64,000 nucleotides of DNA, taken from NCBI RefSeq assembly GCF_038502225.1, contig NC_091369.1, positions 17,414,224 through 17,478,223 on the forward strand, given 5' to 3'. The position numbers were made by a program, and so were the translations under genes. Source of the stretch: Cherax quadricarinatus (Eukaryota; Arthropoda; Malacostraca; Decapoda; Parastacidae). The first letter of the stretch is position 1, and each line of letters opens with the position of its first letter. Positions 14,647 to 26,955 of this stretch are shown piece after piece. The notes below the pieces were generated by a model. The model saw only the letters and a program-made list of their open reading frames with translations. It was not told where the DNA came from and searched no databases.

Positions 14647-15990
14647 TTAATAAGAAATCTTATCTCTAGATTCCTCAATATGTGGACAATAAAGCACAAT
14701 GTGTTCAAAATAGTGACCAAAGTGCTGATCACATACTTTACATTTGGTTTGTTCATCATCTATGAAGTACTTGTAACCAAGAAGTACTTGCAACCAAGAG
14801 GTACTTGCAACCAAGAAGTACTTGCAACCAAGAAGTACTTGCAACCAAAAAGTACTTGCAACCAAAAAGTACTTGCAACCAAGAAGTACTTGCAACCAAA
14901 AAGTGCTTGCAACCAAAACGTACTTGCAACCAAGAAGTACTTGCAACCAAAAAGTACTTGCAACCAAAAAGTACTTGCAACCAAGAAGTACTTGCAACCA
15001 AAAAGTACTTGCAACCAAAAAGTACTTGCAACCAAAAAGTACTTGCAACCAAAAAGTACTTGCAACCAAGAAGTACTTGTAACCAAGCCTAAGCCTGGCC
15101 ACTACAACATCAGTCAGTCTGTTCACATTGCAAGTTGCTCCATAAACATACTTATCTACGTTCATGTTATCATAGTGGGTTATAGATCGACTCAAGCGTC
15201 TAATGCATTCCTAGAACATCCAGTTTCATTATCTACTTCTCTCTTATTATTCCTAATGCTAGATACGGATACACGAAAATTACATTCTACTTTCTCATTC
15301 AGGGTACATTTCTTCACTAACACATTAGCTTCATGATGAAGGGGTAATCCAACGTATGATCGGATCCATAGCAATTGTACATTAGTTCCTTTCTCCAGGA
15401 TTTTTCGTATCTATACCTAGCTTCTCCAATGAACATGTTGTTAAAGTCATTATAAGAGTCAAGAGCCTTCAGTAATGATATAGAAACAGTAATGATTATA
15501 GAGTCATGCTCAGTGTAGATTCCCAGTTGTGTATAAGCTGATTTCTTGCTGTTCTCAGAGTTGAGCTAAGTGCGGTATCTGGACAATATTGGCCTTGTAA
15601 ATAACAATAAGACCACCCCCCATTACTCCTGTGTTGAAGGCTCTGCTGACATGACAGATCTCTCCTCGTTGCGTCCAGAAGTCGCAGATGAGACGGGTGG
15701 CCGGCAATCCAAAAAAGTGCAGCTTGCTCAAGGTGTGAGCATACTTGTGCCTCAGCTGTCAAGCAGATGCGAGATACGTCCAAGCGCCGTTAGCTCCCTG
15801 GCTGCTTTCTTTGCAAGATTTACAACGTGGTTCTTAATAGTCAACTTGGAGTCAAATTTCACGCCAAGGATATTAACTTCATCCCCAGGTACTAACACTC
15901 CCATTCATTCTTACAACCTCTCCAGCATTACCATCATGCCTAGAGACCATCATCATTTCGTGCCATCCGCAAATTTTCCTATATCGAAAG
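14647..15990 (-). pseudogene. LINE reverse-transcriptase C-terminal relic
   Basis: Minus-strand fragments in different frames read as the 3' third of a LINE ORF2. Around 15760-15890 is a segment like LGVKFDSKLTIKNHVVNLAKKAARELTAL, typical of the post-palm region where the LGV.. block is conserved. At 14660-14750 is CKVCDQHFGHYFEHIVLYCP, a Cys/His knuckle of the kind found at LINE C-termini. Stops and frameshifts separate these pieces, and a 17-bp tandem repeat has expanded just upstream of the knuckle. The clade is not resolved. Confidence 0.6.
14762..15094. repeat. 17-bp tandem repeat inside LINE relic
   Basis: About 19 copies of AAGTACTTGCAACCAAG or its AAAAAG variant. Because 17 is not a multiple of three, all frames are open on both strands and produce several overlapping false frames (YFLVASTFWLQV and CNQEVLATKKYLQP). 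Confidence 0.95.
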
Positions 15991-16059
15991 TTAGCTCTTC
16001 CTAGAGGTCAGTGATATACTTTGTGAATAAGAATAGATCAGATTCCAAATCTCTCTCTC

Positions 16060-16990
16060 TCTCGGATTTTCATCGATTCCTATTAACAAAGTACATCAAT
16101 AACCAAAGGTATAGCAGATTTGCGAATGGCACCAACTTGGAGAGAAATGCAGCATCCCGAGCATATTGTTGGAGTATTCAAGGTGATCTGGACAGACTGA
16201 TACTGTGGTCAGAGATGTGAAATGCGAATTTCATTTTAGACTAGTGCACACTTATATATTTGGGTACTACAGTTTCACTCAAATAGAAAATGTTCAACAA
16301 CAGTAACTGAAACAAGTAAGGAGAAAAGGACCTAAGAATAATCATAAGCAAAGACTTCAAATGCACAAAGAAATTTCGTTCTTAGAGCTGCAAACTAATA
16401 GAATGCATCGTTTCATAGTAAGAAACTTCAGTCACAAACACTAGACACAATATCGACCTTCTACAGTGCATTAGTTAGACTGCATCCAGATAACACTATT
16501 CAGTTTTGATCTCAAAATTATACAAAGAACAAAGAGAATATATTAGACATAGTGAAGAGAAGAACTACGAAAATCTTGCTATCACTGGGGAAATTAAACA
16601 TAAGAGAGACTGAACTTGCTCAACCTTTTCTTATGTCAGGGAAAAGAAGACTAAACCTTAGGATATCAAATGACTTCGACTCAAACACGGCGAAGTATTT
16701 AAGGTGATGAATGATTCCATAACTAGAGACCATGGAATGAAACTGCGAGGCAGATGATACAACAAAACGTATGCAAAAGAGTTTTTGCAATCAGAATTAT
16801 AGCGGAAATTAATAAACTATCGGCAAATGCTGCAAGCACAGACACCACAATCATTCACGAACCATCTGGACAATCACTTTGGAAGTATAGGATTCAACTA
16901 GATACCATATCCTAGTGCGTGAAGATGTCTGAGCCTTCAGAGCTACATGTTCATTATACCTCTATTATACACGACAACAGGGGTCAACCC
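16060..16990 (+). pseudogene. strongly decayed LINE 3' coding relic
   Basis: Plus-strand pieces resemble the tail of a LINE RT protein: an LRIIISKDFKCT-like segment near 16335, then NKLSANAA..TIIHEPSGQSL near 16810-16870. Many stops and frame changes intervene. This is a tentative call from order and flavour of the segments. Confidence 0.4.
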
Positions 16991-17710
16991 ATAATACAAC
17001 TCGGATAGCGGAAAGATAGTTTACAGTGACCAGAAAGGAAAGAGGACAGGAGAGATGTTGCCATGAACACTCGCTACCTCACCCAGCCACTTATAAAACC
17101 CAAACGAAGCCACAGAAGAAGATTTACTGATACACATAACTGAGTGGGAGTTTCAGATAGAATTTAATTAGCGGAGGTAGTTGTAGGACACGGCTACCAT
17201 CCAGTTCCATCTTTCTGAAAATTTTCATACATTTTTTGCCTACAAGGTATAGTCATGCCAGCAGTGGCGAGAAGGAGTGGAGGGTTGGGAGAGAGCCTTC
17301 TGCTTTTCTATCTTTGATTCACATACCTACATAATACCGAACAAATGCCTTGGTTCGGATTTCCAAGCTCTCTGCTTTCAATCTTTTATTTATTCGTAAG
17401 TTTTCTGTCAGTGACTGTCTGTCCGTCCGTCTGTCTGTCTGTCTCCCCCCTTTGAGCCCTTTCAGTGTATGTAATGAGGCGTGTAAATGTGTCGAAGAAC
17501 TCACACTGATAAATGGGAGTAAATGCAACAGTGTAAGAAAGAGGATTCACCACAAAAATAATCTACTTACGACATTGAGTTCTGTTTTACTTTTTACTTA
17601 ATTCTAAGAAACTTACGATGATGTTATACTTTTATTATCAAACCAAATTATACTAAATTAAACCAGTGATATATACGAACACAAAATAATCCATTAGAGC
17701 CAACCTAAGC
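16991..17710. other. unannotated sequence
   Basis: Nothing recognised apart from a short GTCT-rich run at about 17413-17444. Confidence 0.3.
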
Positions 17711-17722
17711 AGCCCAAATGGA

Positions 17723-17881
17723 TTACAGTTATAATCAGGGGGAGCGCTAAACCCATAGGATTATACAGCGCATATGGGGGGGAATGGAAGGTATTCAGGC
17801 TCAGTTCAGGGAACTGGGACGCAGATCCAATTCCTTAGATCAAGAGCCCCTCACCAGCGTCAAGGAACCTCCTTTAAGGGG
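17723..17881 (-). mobile_element. short non-autonomous derivative of the I-type LINE
   Basis: A 159-bp element is flanked by a perfect 12-bp target-site duplication (AGCCCAAATGGA at 17711-17722 and 17882-17893). On the minus strand it starts with a block like the 5' end of the LINE at 29340-29419 and ends with a block like the 3' end of the LINE at 18767-18830 (GCGCTGTATAATCC..TTTAGCGCT). The interior of the LINE is missing. It therefore looks like an internally deleted copy mobilised in trans. Confidence 0.75.
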
Positions 17882-17893
17882 AGCCCAAATGGA

Positions 17894-18540
17894 AACTCGC
17901 TCAGTGTAATCACCGTTCCAAACTGCATTTGTGTTATAATTACACCATCTTTTGTGTTACCAAGTCATCATACCCTCTAAAGTATACAGTTAACAGGCCA
18001 TTTCTACTTATCACAATCTACCATCTCTTCTATCATCAAGCAAATGAAAAAAATAAATAATTGTCTGGGAAACGCCTTCCGCCTGAACAAAAGAATGGAA
18101 AAATTAATGATGAATAATTTGAGGAATAATAACTAAGATAATTCTCTAAGGATTTTAATTAAAATTAAATAAAATTAAATTGGCCGCTGTGGTTCCAGTA
18201 TGATTTTGAGACAGGAGTATCTCACGTCCATGAAAGTCTTCTGTGATGTTGTTAGAAGAAATGATCTTGGTTATGGGTGGCGATGTTCATCCGCTGTTCT
18301 GGAAATCTTGGCAATACTTGGTCGCAGTAACACACTTCACATTTCAAAAAGGTGAGGAGTCATTAAGTCCTATTATGTCCTGGAGACAGGGATCTTGCTC
18401 CTGTTAACTAGCGTCTACCCTGGTTGACTAGGCCAGCAGCACAGCTGATAAAACAACACTAGTTACATAAGGGTTAATAAGTATAACACTGAAGAAAGAT
18501 AAAAGGTGGTATTCAACTTCAGTCCTATTACTTTACTTTA
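17894..18540. other. unannotated sequence
   Basis: No recognised coding or repeat family. Confidence 0.3.
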
Positions 18541-18545
18541 TCAAG

Positions 18546-18548
<3 letters not shown>

Positions 18549-18588
<40 letters not shown>

Positions 18589-18745
18589 ATCAAGGGGAAG
18601 CGCTAAACCCGTAGGATTATACAGCGCCTGTGGGGGGGATGTGGAATTCATTCAGGCTTAATTCGGGGAACTGGAGCACAGATCCAATTCTCTAAATCAA
18701 GAGCCCCTCACCAACATCAAGGAACCTTCCTTGAGGGGATCTGAT
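18549..18745 (-). mobile_element. second short LINE derivative with (AAT)n tail
   Basis: Same family and strand as 17723-17881. It ends, on the minus strand, in about 13 AAT repeats (18549-18588), the expected 3' tail of I-type LINEs. I did not find a convincing target-site duplication for this copy. Confidence 0.75.
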
Positions 18746-18753
18746 CAGGAGAA

Positions 18754-18766
18754 GAGTGGAGGTAAA
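18754..18766. repeat. candidate target-site duplication, 3' side of I-type LINE
   Basis: GAGTGGAGGTAAA here and GAGTGGATGTAAA at 29420-29432 match at 12 of 13 positions and bracket the large LINE exactly. Confidence 0.5.
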
Positions 18767-18958
18767 TTATTATCATTATAATCAAAAAGAAGCGCTAAGC
18801 CACAAGGGTTATACAGCGCTGCAGGGTAGGGAAGGAAGCGAGGGTATTGGGAGGCAGAAGGGGGGAGGGATGATCAGTAGGTTACAGAAAACAGCGGGGC
18901 AGGGGATAGTGCGGGGGTAGAGGGTAGCAATAGATTGAGGTAGAAAGGGCTGAAGGCA

Positions 18959-21900
18959 TCAGAGTTTGTGAAGTAAGTCAGTTGTTGTCAAAAAGTCAAT
19001 TAGAGAGTCAGGATGAAAGGTGGGTCCATCAGCAAGAAGGGAAGGTAAAGAGAGAGCAGCGGAGCGAAGACGACGTTGGAGGTATATTCTGCGTGCTCGT
19101 TGATAAAGTGGGCAGTCTAACAGAATGTGACTGACCTATAATGGAACCTGACAATTCTCACAGAGAGGAGCAGGGTGCCTCTCCATGAGATATCCATGAG
19201 TAAGACGAGTATGGCCAATGCGAAGACGGGAGAGTGTAGTCTCCCAACCTTGACACTGGTGACAAGAAGACGGCCAGTAACCTATACTCGGTTTAATAGA
19301 TTGAAGTTTGTTACTGAGCAGAGAAGACCAACGTTGTTGCCAACGGATGTGAAGGTGGGTAGCTATTGCAGCAAAGTAGTCCGTAAATGGAACACCTCTA
19401 TATGAAACTGGTAGGTCATGTACTGCTGACCGCGCAGCAGTGTCAGCCTATTCATTGCCCTGTACGTCAACATGACCAGGGACCCAACAAAAAACAATAT
19501 CTTTATGCTTGGAAGAGATGCGGCGTAGCCAAAGTTGGATACGGACTAAGGGGTGAGGTGTATCAAATTTTTGTATAGCCTGTAAAGCACTAAGGGAGTC
19601 TGAGACAACCACAAATGATGACACAGGCATAGATGCAATACAGATAAGTGCTGCAAGAATGGCATACAAATCAGCAGTAAAAATACTAGCCGAAGATTGT
19701 AAATGCCCTCGTACGACGCTGTCTGGAAACACTGCTGCGAATCCTACGCCGTCAGAAGACTTAGAGCCGTCTGTGTACACTGCAATGGCATGAGAATGAG
19801 AGTGGAAGTGGTCAGGAAAAAGAGAGCGGGAAGCTACCATAGACAGTTGAGCTTTCGAGCAAGGGAGTGAGAAAGAACAGACTCGAACAGCTGAAACTTC
19901 CCAGGGGGGGTAGGGAAAAGGGAGATGCTACATGAACATAGAGAGGTAGTAATTGAAGAGAAGACAAGAGCGAATGTTGGCGAAGAGAGAAGGGACGGAG
20001 CAAACAGGGGCGGCGAACAAATAAAGAATGTCTACTAATATCGGTGACCATTCTATAAATGGAAGGATTGCGGAGATCATGAGAGCGTACATTGTAGCGA
20101 AGGCAATGGGCATCACGGCGATCGGATAAGGATGGAACGTTCGCTTCTGCATAGAGGCTCTCAACAGGGAAAGAGCGAAAAGCACCAAGGCATAAACGTA
20201 ATCCTTGGTGATGAATGGGGTTAAGGCTAGAGAGAGTAGCAGGAGAGGCCGCTGAATAGATCTGGTCACCATAATCAAGTTTCGATAAAATAAGAGTGGA
20301 ATGTAGGCGAAGGAGAGTTCGACGATCAGCTCCCCATGAAAGATGAGCAAGGGTTTTAAGAAGGTTCTGCCGGCTGTGACAAGTTGCCTTCAGAGAGGTA
20401 ATGTGAGGTTTCCAGGATAACCTACGGTCAAAGAGGAGGCCTAGAAACCAGACTGTATCACGTTCAGGGATACGGGAGCCATAGAGGTACAAAGGATGAT
20501 CGGAGATGACAGAGCATCTAGTGAAAGTAATTTGGTGAGTTTTGGTACTGGGAAATTTAAACCCATGTGTGGTGGCCTAATTGGAAACACGGTCGACCGC
20601 ATGTTGGAGAGAAACTGTAATGAGGTGACAGTCAGTGCCTGCATATGCAATAACAAAGTCATTAACATAGAGTGATGACCAAATATTGGATGGAAGACTA
20701 GAGGCCAAATCATTTACAGCAAGGAGAAAAAGTGTTGTGCTCAGAACACATCCCTGGGGGACACCTTCGGCTTGGATAAAGTCCGGGGAGAGCACATTAT
20801 TAATCCGAACACGGAAATGTCTGTCAGTTAAAAAGTTCTTAAGGAAGGATGGTAGATTGCCTCGAAGGCCTGAGGAGTGTGCTTGGGCCAAAATATTATA
20901 CCTCCAAGTTGTGTCATATGCCTTCTCAAGGTCAAAAAATATGGCAATAACTGAGTGGTTAGTCGCAAAGGCATTACGAACATATGTATCCAAGCGTAAT
21001 AAGGGGTCTATGGTAGAACGGCCTTTAAGAAAGCCATAGTGATGAGTGGAGAGACTGTTGTGTGTCTCTAAATACCACACTAAACGTCTATTTACCAGGC
21101 GTTCCATCACTTTACAAACTGCACTGGTAAGAGCAATGGGACGATAGTGGGAGGCTTCATGTCCCGTAGTACCCGGTTTGCAGAAAGGGAGAACAATGGC
21201 AGATTTCCACAGCTGTGGAAGAACTCCTTGTGACCAAATAAGATTGAAAAGGCGCAATATGACTGCAAGGGCTGACTGATGTAAATGTTGTAGGATATGA
21301 ATATGAATGTCGTCGGGCCCAGCAGCCGATGATCGGCAAGCTGAGAGTGTTGCCTCCAGTTCCTGAAATGTAAAAGGCGCATTATACTGTTCTTCTATGA
21401 GAGAAGAAAAGTCGAAGGGTGCTAACTCTCTGGCAGACTTTGAGGAAAGAAACGAGGGGCATAGATGGAGCCCCTGATAAATACGGACCAGATGATTGCC
21501 AATTTCATTGGCAACATCTAGTGGGTTTGCTATATCAACACCGGCAACCCGCAGAACAGGAGCCGGGTCAGGAGAATATTTACCACTCAGTTTTCGTACT
21601 TTTTTCCAGACTGCACTCATAGAGCAAGCAGAGGTGATGGTGGAGACAAAATCTCGCCAGCAAGTGCGTTTTGCATTACGGATGACACGGCGAGCGATCG
21701 CACGCTCCTGCTTAAAATCAAGAAGTCTCTCCGTGGTTCTATTGTACCGGTACCTGCCCCACGCAGCGCGTTTCAAACGTACTGCACGAGCACAAGCAGG
21801 AGACCACCAAGGCACGCATTTCTGAGAATGCCTGCCCGAAGTTTGGGGTATAGAATGAGAAGCTGTGGTTAAAATGGAGGACGAGAAGAGGTGTGAAAGC

Positions 21901-22664
21901 TCATCAATGGAGGACGAAGAAGGAACCTCACTAAAAACAGTTAGTTGTGAGTAAAGGTTCCAATTTGCCTCATCAAATTGCCAGCGTGGGTTACTAAGAG
22001 GTGGTGAATATGAAGGGGAAGTAAGAATGATTGGGAAATGATCGCTGTCATGTAAATCCGGGAGAACAGACCAGGTGAAGTCTAATGCGGCGGAGGAAGA
22101 GCAGACTGAGAGATCGATGCAAGAGAGAGTATGAATCCGAGGATCAAAATGGGTGTGAGTACCTGTATTTAAAACATGGAGGGGGTGGATAGCAAGAAAA
22201 GCTTCTAACTGAATGCCACGGGAATCACAGTGAGACCCCCAGACGAAATGATGGGCATTAAAATCGCCAAGTAACAGAAGTGGTGGCGGTAATGATGAAA
22301 CAAGAAAGGCAATATCTGGGATAGATAATGCCCGAGAAGGAGAGAGATACAAAGAACGGAGCGTATACCACCTATGCAAGTGGATACGGGCTGCTGTGTA
22401 ATGCAGCGAAACACGAACAAATAGCTGATGGTATGGAATATCAGTGCGTAGAAGAAGGGCACTTTCATTAAAGGTCCCATCAGAAAAAGGATCTGAAGAA
22501 TACAATAAATTATAGCCTGAGATAGGATAGATAATGGCAGAGTGTAATTTTGGTTCCTGTAGGCAAACACCAACAGGGGAAAACTGGGAGAGCAACATCT
22601 GAAGCTCACCCCGATTACCCCTGAGGCCGCGAATATTCCACTGTAAATAGGCCATGATTGGCAA
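18959..22664 (-). pseudogene. LINE ORF2: endonuclease, reverse transcriptase, RNase H
   Basis: The protein starts MAYLQWNIRGLRGN shortly after the first Met. Apurinic-type endonuclease motifs follow in order: LQEPKL, LLGDFNAHH, CIDLSV and DSDHFPI. The reverse transcriptase has HYRPIALTS, MERLVNRRL, FFDLEKAYDTTW and a PQGCVLSTTLF block where PQGSVLSPTLF is usual. The normally invariant YxDD box reads YVND near 20665, so the first catalytic Asp is lost. In-frame TAG near 20577 and near 19137, and a frameshift near a G-run at 19890, break it further. RNase H follows at 19840-19448 (YTDGSKS, VVSDSLSAL, WVPGHVDVQGNE), then a C-terminal CENC..H..C knuckle. The final stop is at 18959-18961. Confidence 0.88.
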
Positions 22665-22669
22665 CGATA

Positions 22670-22856
22670 ATGATACCTGAAATCTGCAGGTAAGGGTACC
22701 TATGGACTTGAGGGGTTAGAAAAGTCCACATGTGGTGGCAAAGGAAAACGTTCAAGTAGCAAAGGAACGGTGCATTGTGAAGAAAGGAGTTGCGCAGATG
22801 GAGAAGAGGAAAGAGAAGGAACAGAGGGTGGATCAGTGTCCATTGATGGTTTGGTA
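22670..22856 (-). pseudogene. LINE ORF1, C-terminal remainder
   Basis: After excision of the hAT element and one copy of the 8-bp duplication, the proline/serine-rich end of ORF1 continues here and stops shortly before ORF2 starts at 22664. The reading is DTKPSMDTDPPSVPSLSS and onward. Confidence 0.6.
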
Positions 22857-22864
22857 TCTGCAAT
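22857..22864. repeat. 8-bp target-site duplication of hAT (left)
   Basis: TCTGCAAT immediately precedes the left terminal inverted repeat and is repeated exactly at 26948-26955. Eight base pairs is the hAT hallmark. Confidence 0.95.
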
Positions 22865-23317
22865 CAGGGCCGGTTTAAGAAGTCTCCGTGCCCTAGGCTA
22901 TTCAGATTGGCGGGGCCCCTTTGAGTTACGGGTAAACGAAGCGACCCCTTCCATCTTGGGGGTGGGGGGGGGGTCTGTGTCAGCCTGTTTAAGGTCTAAT
23001 TAAATACATTCTTGCTATTTAGATTAAATTTAATAGGGAAAGTACATCAAGACAACCAAAACCATTTACCAACAGCCATTAAACTATCTTGTTAAATCAT
23101 GCATTTTAAAGAGAATAAACTCAAGACAGCATAGTATTACTAGATTAGGCTATTAAAGTAGTGACATCATGTACCTATTATATTCAGCATAACACTACAG
23201 CACTATTATTCCCTTTATAAATCACTGACCATTATTGTTATCATTGCATCATGCATAAGACTGTCAAATCATATAAACTCAAGAAAGTAAAGAATTGTTT
23301 ATATTCACTTGCACTTC

Positions 23318-25786
23318 TTAAATAAACTTTTTTCTGGATTTCATATTGGCAAAATCATCAATTATATTCTGAAAATCAATATTTCTTATTAGATCAGACT
23401 CAACGGTCAACAAGGCTAGGTTACACAATTTGTCTTGGCTCATTGTTGAACGGAGCTGGTTTTTCGCTCTTTTCAAAACAGAAAATGAACGTTCTCCTTC
23501 ACAGTTAGTAGCTGGAAGTGTTAGGTAAAGGCGATACACTGTGTCAACATTAGGGAAGGTTTCTGATATACCTGCATTTCTTAAATGTTTCAAAGCAGCT
23601 GAGGGCGCACATTTCTCGGGTTGAGCTTTAATCTGATTCATAAACCCAGAAAAATGAACTATTTCTTCAACAAATGTGTCCTGAACATCTGCTGAAAGGT
23701 GTTGTTGCAACTTTAATGCAGCTTCTCTCAATTCTGCATCTGGCATAGTAGTAATTTTGAACAGAAATCCAAACTTGTCATTGAGATTCTGATAGATTTC
23801 TTTTCTTTTCACCAATTCTGTAATCAGTGAATCCAGAATGACGAAGTATGTAGCTGTCTTACATTTCTGCCTTGGTAGCAACACAATTTCATTGTCTGGC
23901 TCTTCAAAATTGCGTTTCCTCTTCCTTGACTGCTGATGATCAGCCCGGTAACTCTAGTCTTTCACCAGCAGTTTAGCTTTCTCTTCAAACATTTCAAAAG
24001 CTTCATCATTGCGAAGTGAGCTTACAAATTCCACTAAGCCTGTATAGAGGTTAGCACAAGTAGCCATTTCAATTTCAATTTTCTGAAGTGTCTTGTTCGT
24101 GGCATTTAACCGTTCCAGTATACAGTCCCAAAGCACACAGAGTAAGGCCAATTCAAAATCTTCCAATTTTGATGCTAAGCTGGCTGCTTCGCTTCTTGTA
24201 GTTGCTGTCTGGTCTTCATCCTCTGCTATTTGGATCAAAGCAGAACGTATTTCAGCAAAACTGTCTTTCAAAGCATGTGTTGCATCATGCTGCGCTGACC
24301 ACCTTGTTGTTGATAATGATTTGATGACATCTCCATGAATGGTTGACTTGAGTATACTCCACCGATGCGTTGAAGCAGAGAAAAAATTAAAGAGTGCTTG
24401 TAAAAGTCCAAAAAATGAAACTGCAGCGACACAACACTCCGCAGCACATGACCCAACAAGATTAAGAGAATGTGCTGAGCAGGGCACATATTCAGCAAGT
24501 GGGTTGATTTGCTTGATACGGGCTTGCAATCCATTATATTTACCCGACATGTTACTTTCATTGTCGTAGCTCTGGCCACGGCAATCCATAATAGAGAGAT
24601 CATGTTCAAGCAGAGTATCCAGTACTACATTCATCATTGTTTCTCCATCATGGCCTGAAAGAGGAATGAATTTTATAAAGCGCTCTACAGGCTTACCACT
24701 GGAGTCGACAAAGCAAACAATGAATGTCAATTGATCTGTATGTGAAATATCTGGTGTTGAATCTACACTTACTGCAAAGTATTTTGCAGTTTTCACAGCT
24801 GCTATGATGTTATTGAGGACTTTCTTAGTCATCAGTTCAATAAATTCATTGCATACAGTAGACGACATGTAAGATACAGTGCCTCTTCCTGCATTCCCAA
24901 GGCGTGACACATGATTTGCTAAGAATGGATCGAATTGTGCTAACAGTTCTATGATCCCTAGGAAACTGCCATTGTTTTCCGAACCAAAAACCTCATTTTC
25001 TCCACGGAAAGCAAGTCCTCTTAGAGCTAAGAATTTTACAACAGCAACAACTCTTTCTAGAACTTTTCTCCAATAAGTGAGCTCTTTTTCAGTTTGATTT
25101 TCCAAATGAGAATCCAATAAGCCTTTTTTCTGTGCACGAAATACACTGGCTAAAATGCAGTTCCTGTGAGTGGTGCTGTTTTCATGTTCCTCGAAACGCT
25201 TGGAATTTTTCCAGTCATTGAACCCCTGTGTGAAGGTATTTTCTTTGGTAGAAAATAGCTTGCATGCTGAACAGTACACTTTTCCTGAGCTTTCAGAGTA
25301 TACCATCCATGATCTTTTCACAGTTTCTGAATTTGCAAGCTTCCTATAAAACATAGATGACTTTAAACAACGACGACTTCCATCATCATAAATCCTTGCT
25401 GATTCCCTAAAGTCAGTGTTCAGAGTTTGACTGAAGTTTTCTGCAATGAAAGCATTACGTAGAGAATCTGGGATTACATTTGGCCATGAGGCAGGATCTT
25501 TTAAGACAAATCCTGTGGATGAAATGTCCGTTGAGACATTGAGAGGAGACACAAAAGAAGTAGATGCTGGCTGAGAAATAATGGAGGGAGGGCTTCCTGT
25601 ATGATCCGACGTATCTGCAGATTCAACAGTACTGGTAACATCAGAAACTGTTTTCGTGAGCATGTCTGTGATCTTTCTGCAACTTCCTACATCTTTCTTT
25701 TTCTGTTCTTCTTCTTGAATTTTCTTCTTTCTTTTCTGTGACCCACTCGCATAAGAACGTCCAACATCACGTTCACGAGATGCCAT
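23318..25786 (-). pseudogene. hAT transposase (ZMYM/TTF-type), one premature stop
   Basis: About 820 codons. A Lys-rich N-terminus is followed by a low-complexity region, then a TTF-type zinc finger (VYCSACKLF..HENSTTHRNC, roughly residues 165-215). The DUF4371-like RNase-H-fold core comes next, with VSVDSTPDISHTDQL carrying the first catalytic Asp and CRGQSYDNESNMSGKYNG. YVPCSAHSLNLV follows near the insertion domain. The C-terminal hAT dimerisation domain has LPATNCEGERSFSVLKR..LRSTMSQDKL..L. The only break I see is an in-frame TAG at 23954-23956, 23 codons upstream of the Met at 23884. Both parts are in the same frame and the spacer reads as plausible protein. The element is therefore either recently inactivated or this is a sequencing error. 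Confidence 0.92.
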
Positions 25787-26263
25787 AATGAGGATGTATC
25801 ACTGTCTGTAATCATGCAAATACAAATTTTTCAGTATCAATTATTATTAATTTTTTAATTATTATTAATTTTTTTTCTGTCAATTGGGGGGATATGGCCC
25901 TTGTAGCCCCCTTTCCTCTGGCTGCGCATCTAAAAATTCAAAACGTTACCAGAAAGGAGTCATATACAGAACTTTTACCATAGATTAGGTTAGTGATTTG
26001 GGCTACGAATATTTTACTAATTCATCCTCCTTGATCTCCAATTTACTTAAACAGAAATCATACCGAGTCCAAGAACAATGCACAATGGTATTTATATTAC
26101 CATTTTCATAACTAAACTAATCATTATATTTTGCATGATATATGGCCTACCACCATAGATAAGGACATGAGAATTAAAGAATGCAGGGAAAATTTTCAGT
26201 TTCACCCAATCAACGATTTTCAGATGTGGCTTATGTGTTTCTGGGTAAATATGTAGTAAATTA

Positions 26264-26337
26264 ATTGATGTTCTACATCACTTCCGTCGCAATTTGAAAA
26301 CTAAGCATTTACGACGGAAGTGATGTAGAACATCAAT
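26264..26337. repeat. perfect 26-bp hairpin inside hAT
   Basis: Arms 26264-26289 and 26312-26337 are exact reverse complements with a 22-nt loop. It is located in the non-coding region upstream of the transposase start. Confidence 0.93.
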
Positions 26338-26955
26338 CAATTGAGATCTGTTATTGAAATGATAAAGACTTAAAGACAGGACAAAGTGCTTTTAAAACCT
26401 ACAAACGGAAGTCAGTTTGCGATTTTAGGTTTTTCTTTATAGTATTTTTACCAAAAATGCGTCTTTACTAGTCCATGCGTCTTTACTGGTCAAGTAACCC
26501 TATCAGGTACCTCCCTTAACATTTAGAGGCGAAAACAAACATTTATTCATACACATCAATGTCTATCAACAACACTTCAGTTAATTTGTCACAGTACAAG
26601 TCTAGATAACGTGTAATTACTACAGAAAATTGGAGAGGAATCTCCCATTCTCACCCATTAGCGGGAAAACACAGCTGTTCTGATGTAAACAAAGGCGTGT
26701 TGAGTGTTGCTATCTATGGATAGGTTTATTTATTTTTATTTTATTTCATTATTTATTTTTGTTTTGATTAATTTTTAAAAATCAATTTTACTCTCCAAAC
26801 ACTTGAACTTTTTAGATAGGTACCCCTTTGTACTTGCACCATGTGTGCAGTCTTGGATGTGCCCCTGAACCCCTTGGACCGTGGGGCCCCCAAATGCGCG
26901 GGGCCCTAGGCAAATGCCTAGTTTGCCTATGCGGTAATCCGGCCCTGTCTGCAAT

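Larger units (their letters stand above)
22865..26947 (-). mobile_element. hAT-superfamily DNA transposon, 4083 bp
   Basis: It is bounded by imperfect terminal inverted repeats (CAGGGCCGGTTTA at left, complement of CAGGGCCGGATTA at right; 12 of 13 match) and an exact 8-bp duplication. One large transposase gene is carried on the minus strand. It sits inside the gag gene of the I-type LINE, so it arrived later. The GC-rich GGGCCCC..CCTAGGC subterminal stretches at both ends are similar and may be transposase-binding regions. The left flank of the insertion resumes LINE ORF1 in the expected direction. Confidence 0.93.
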
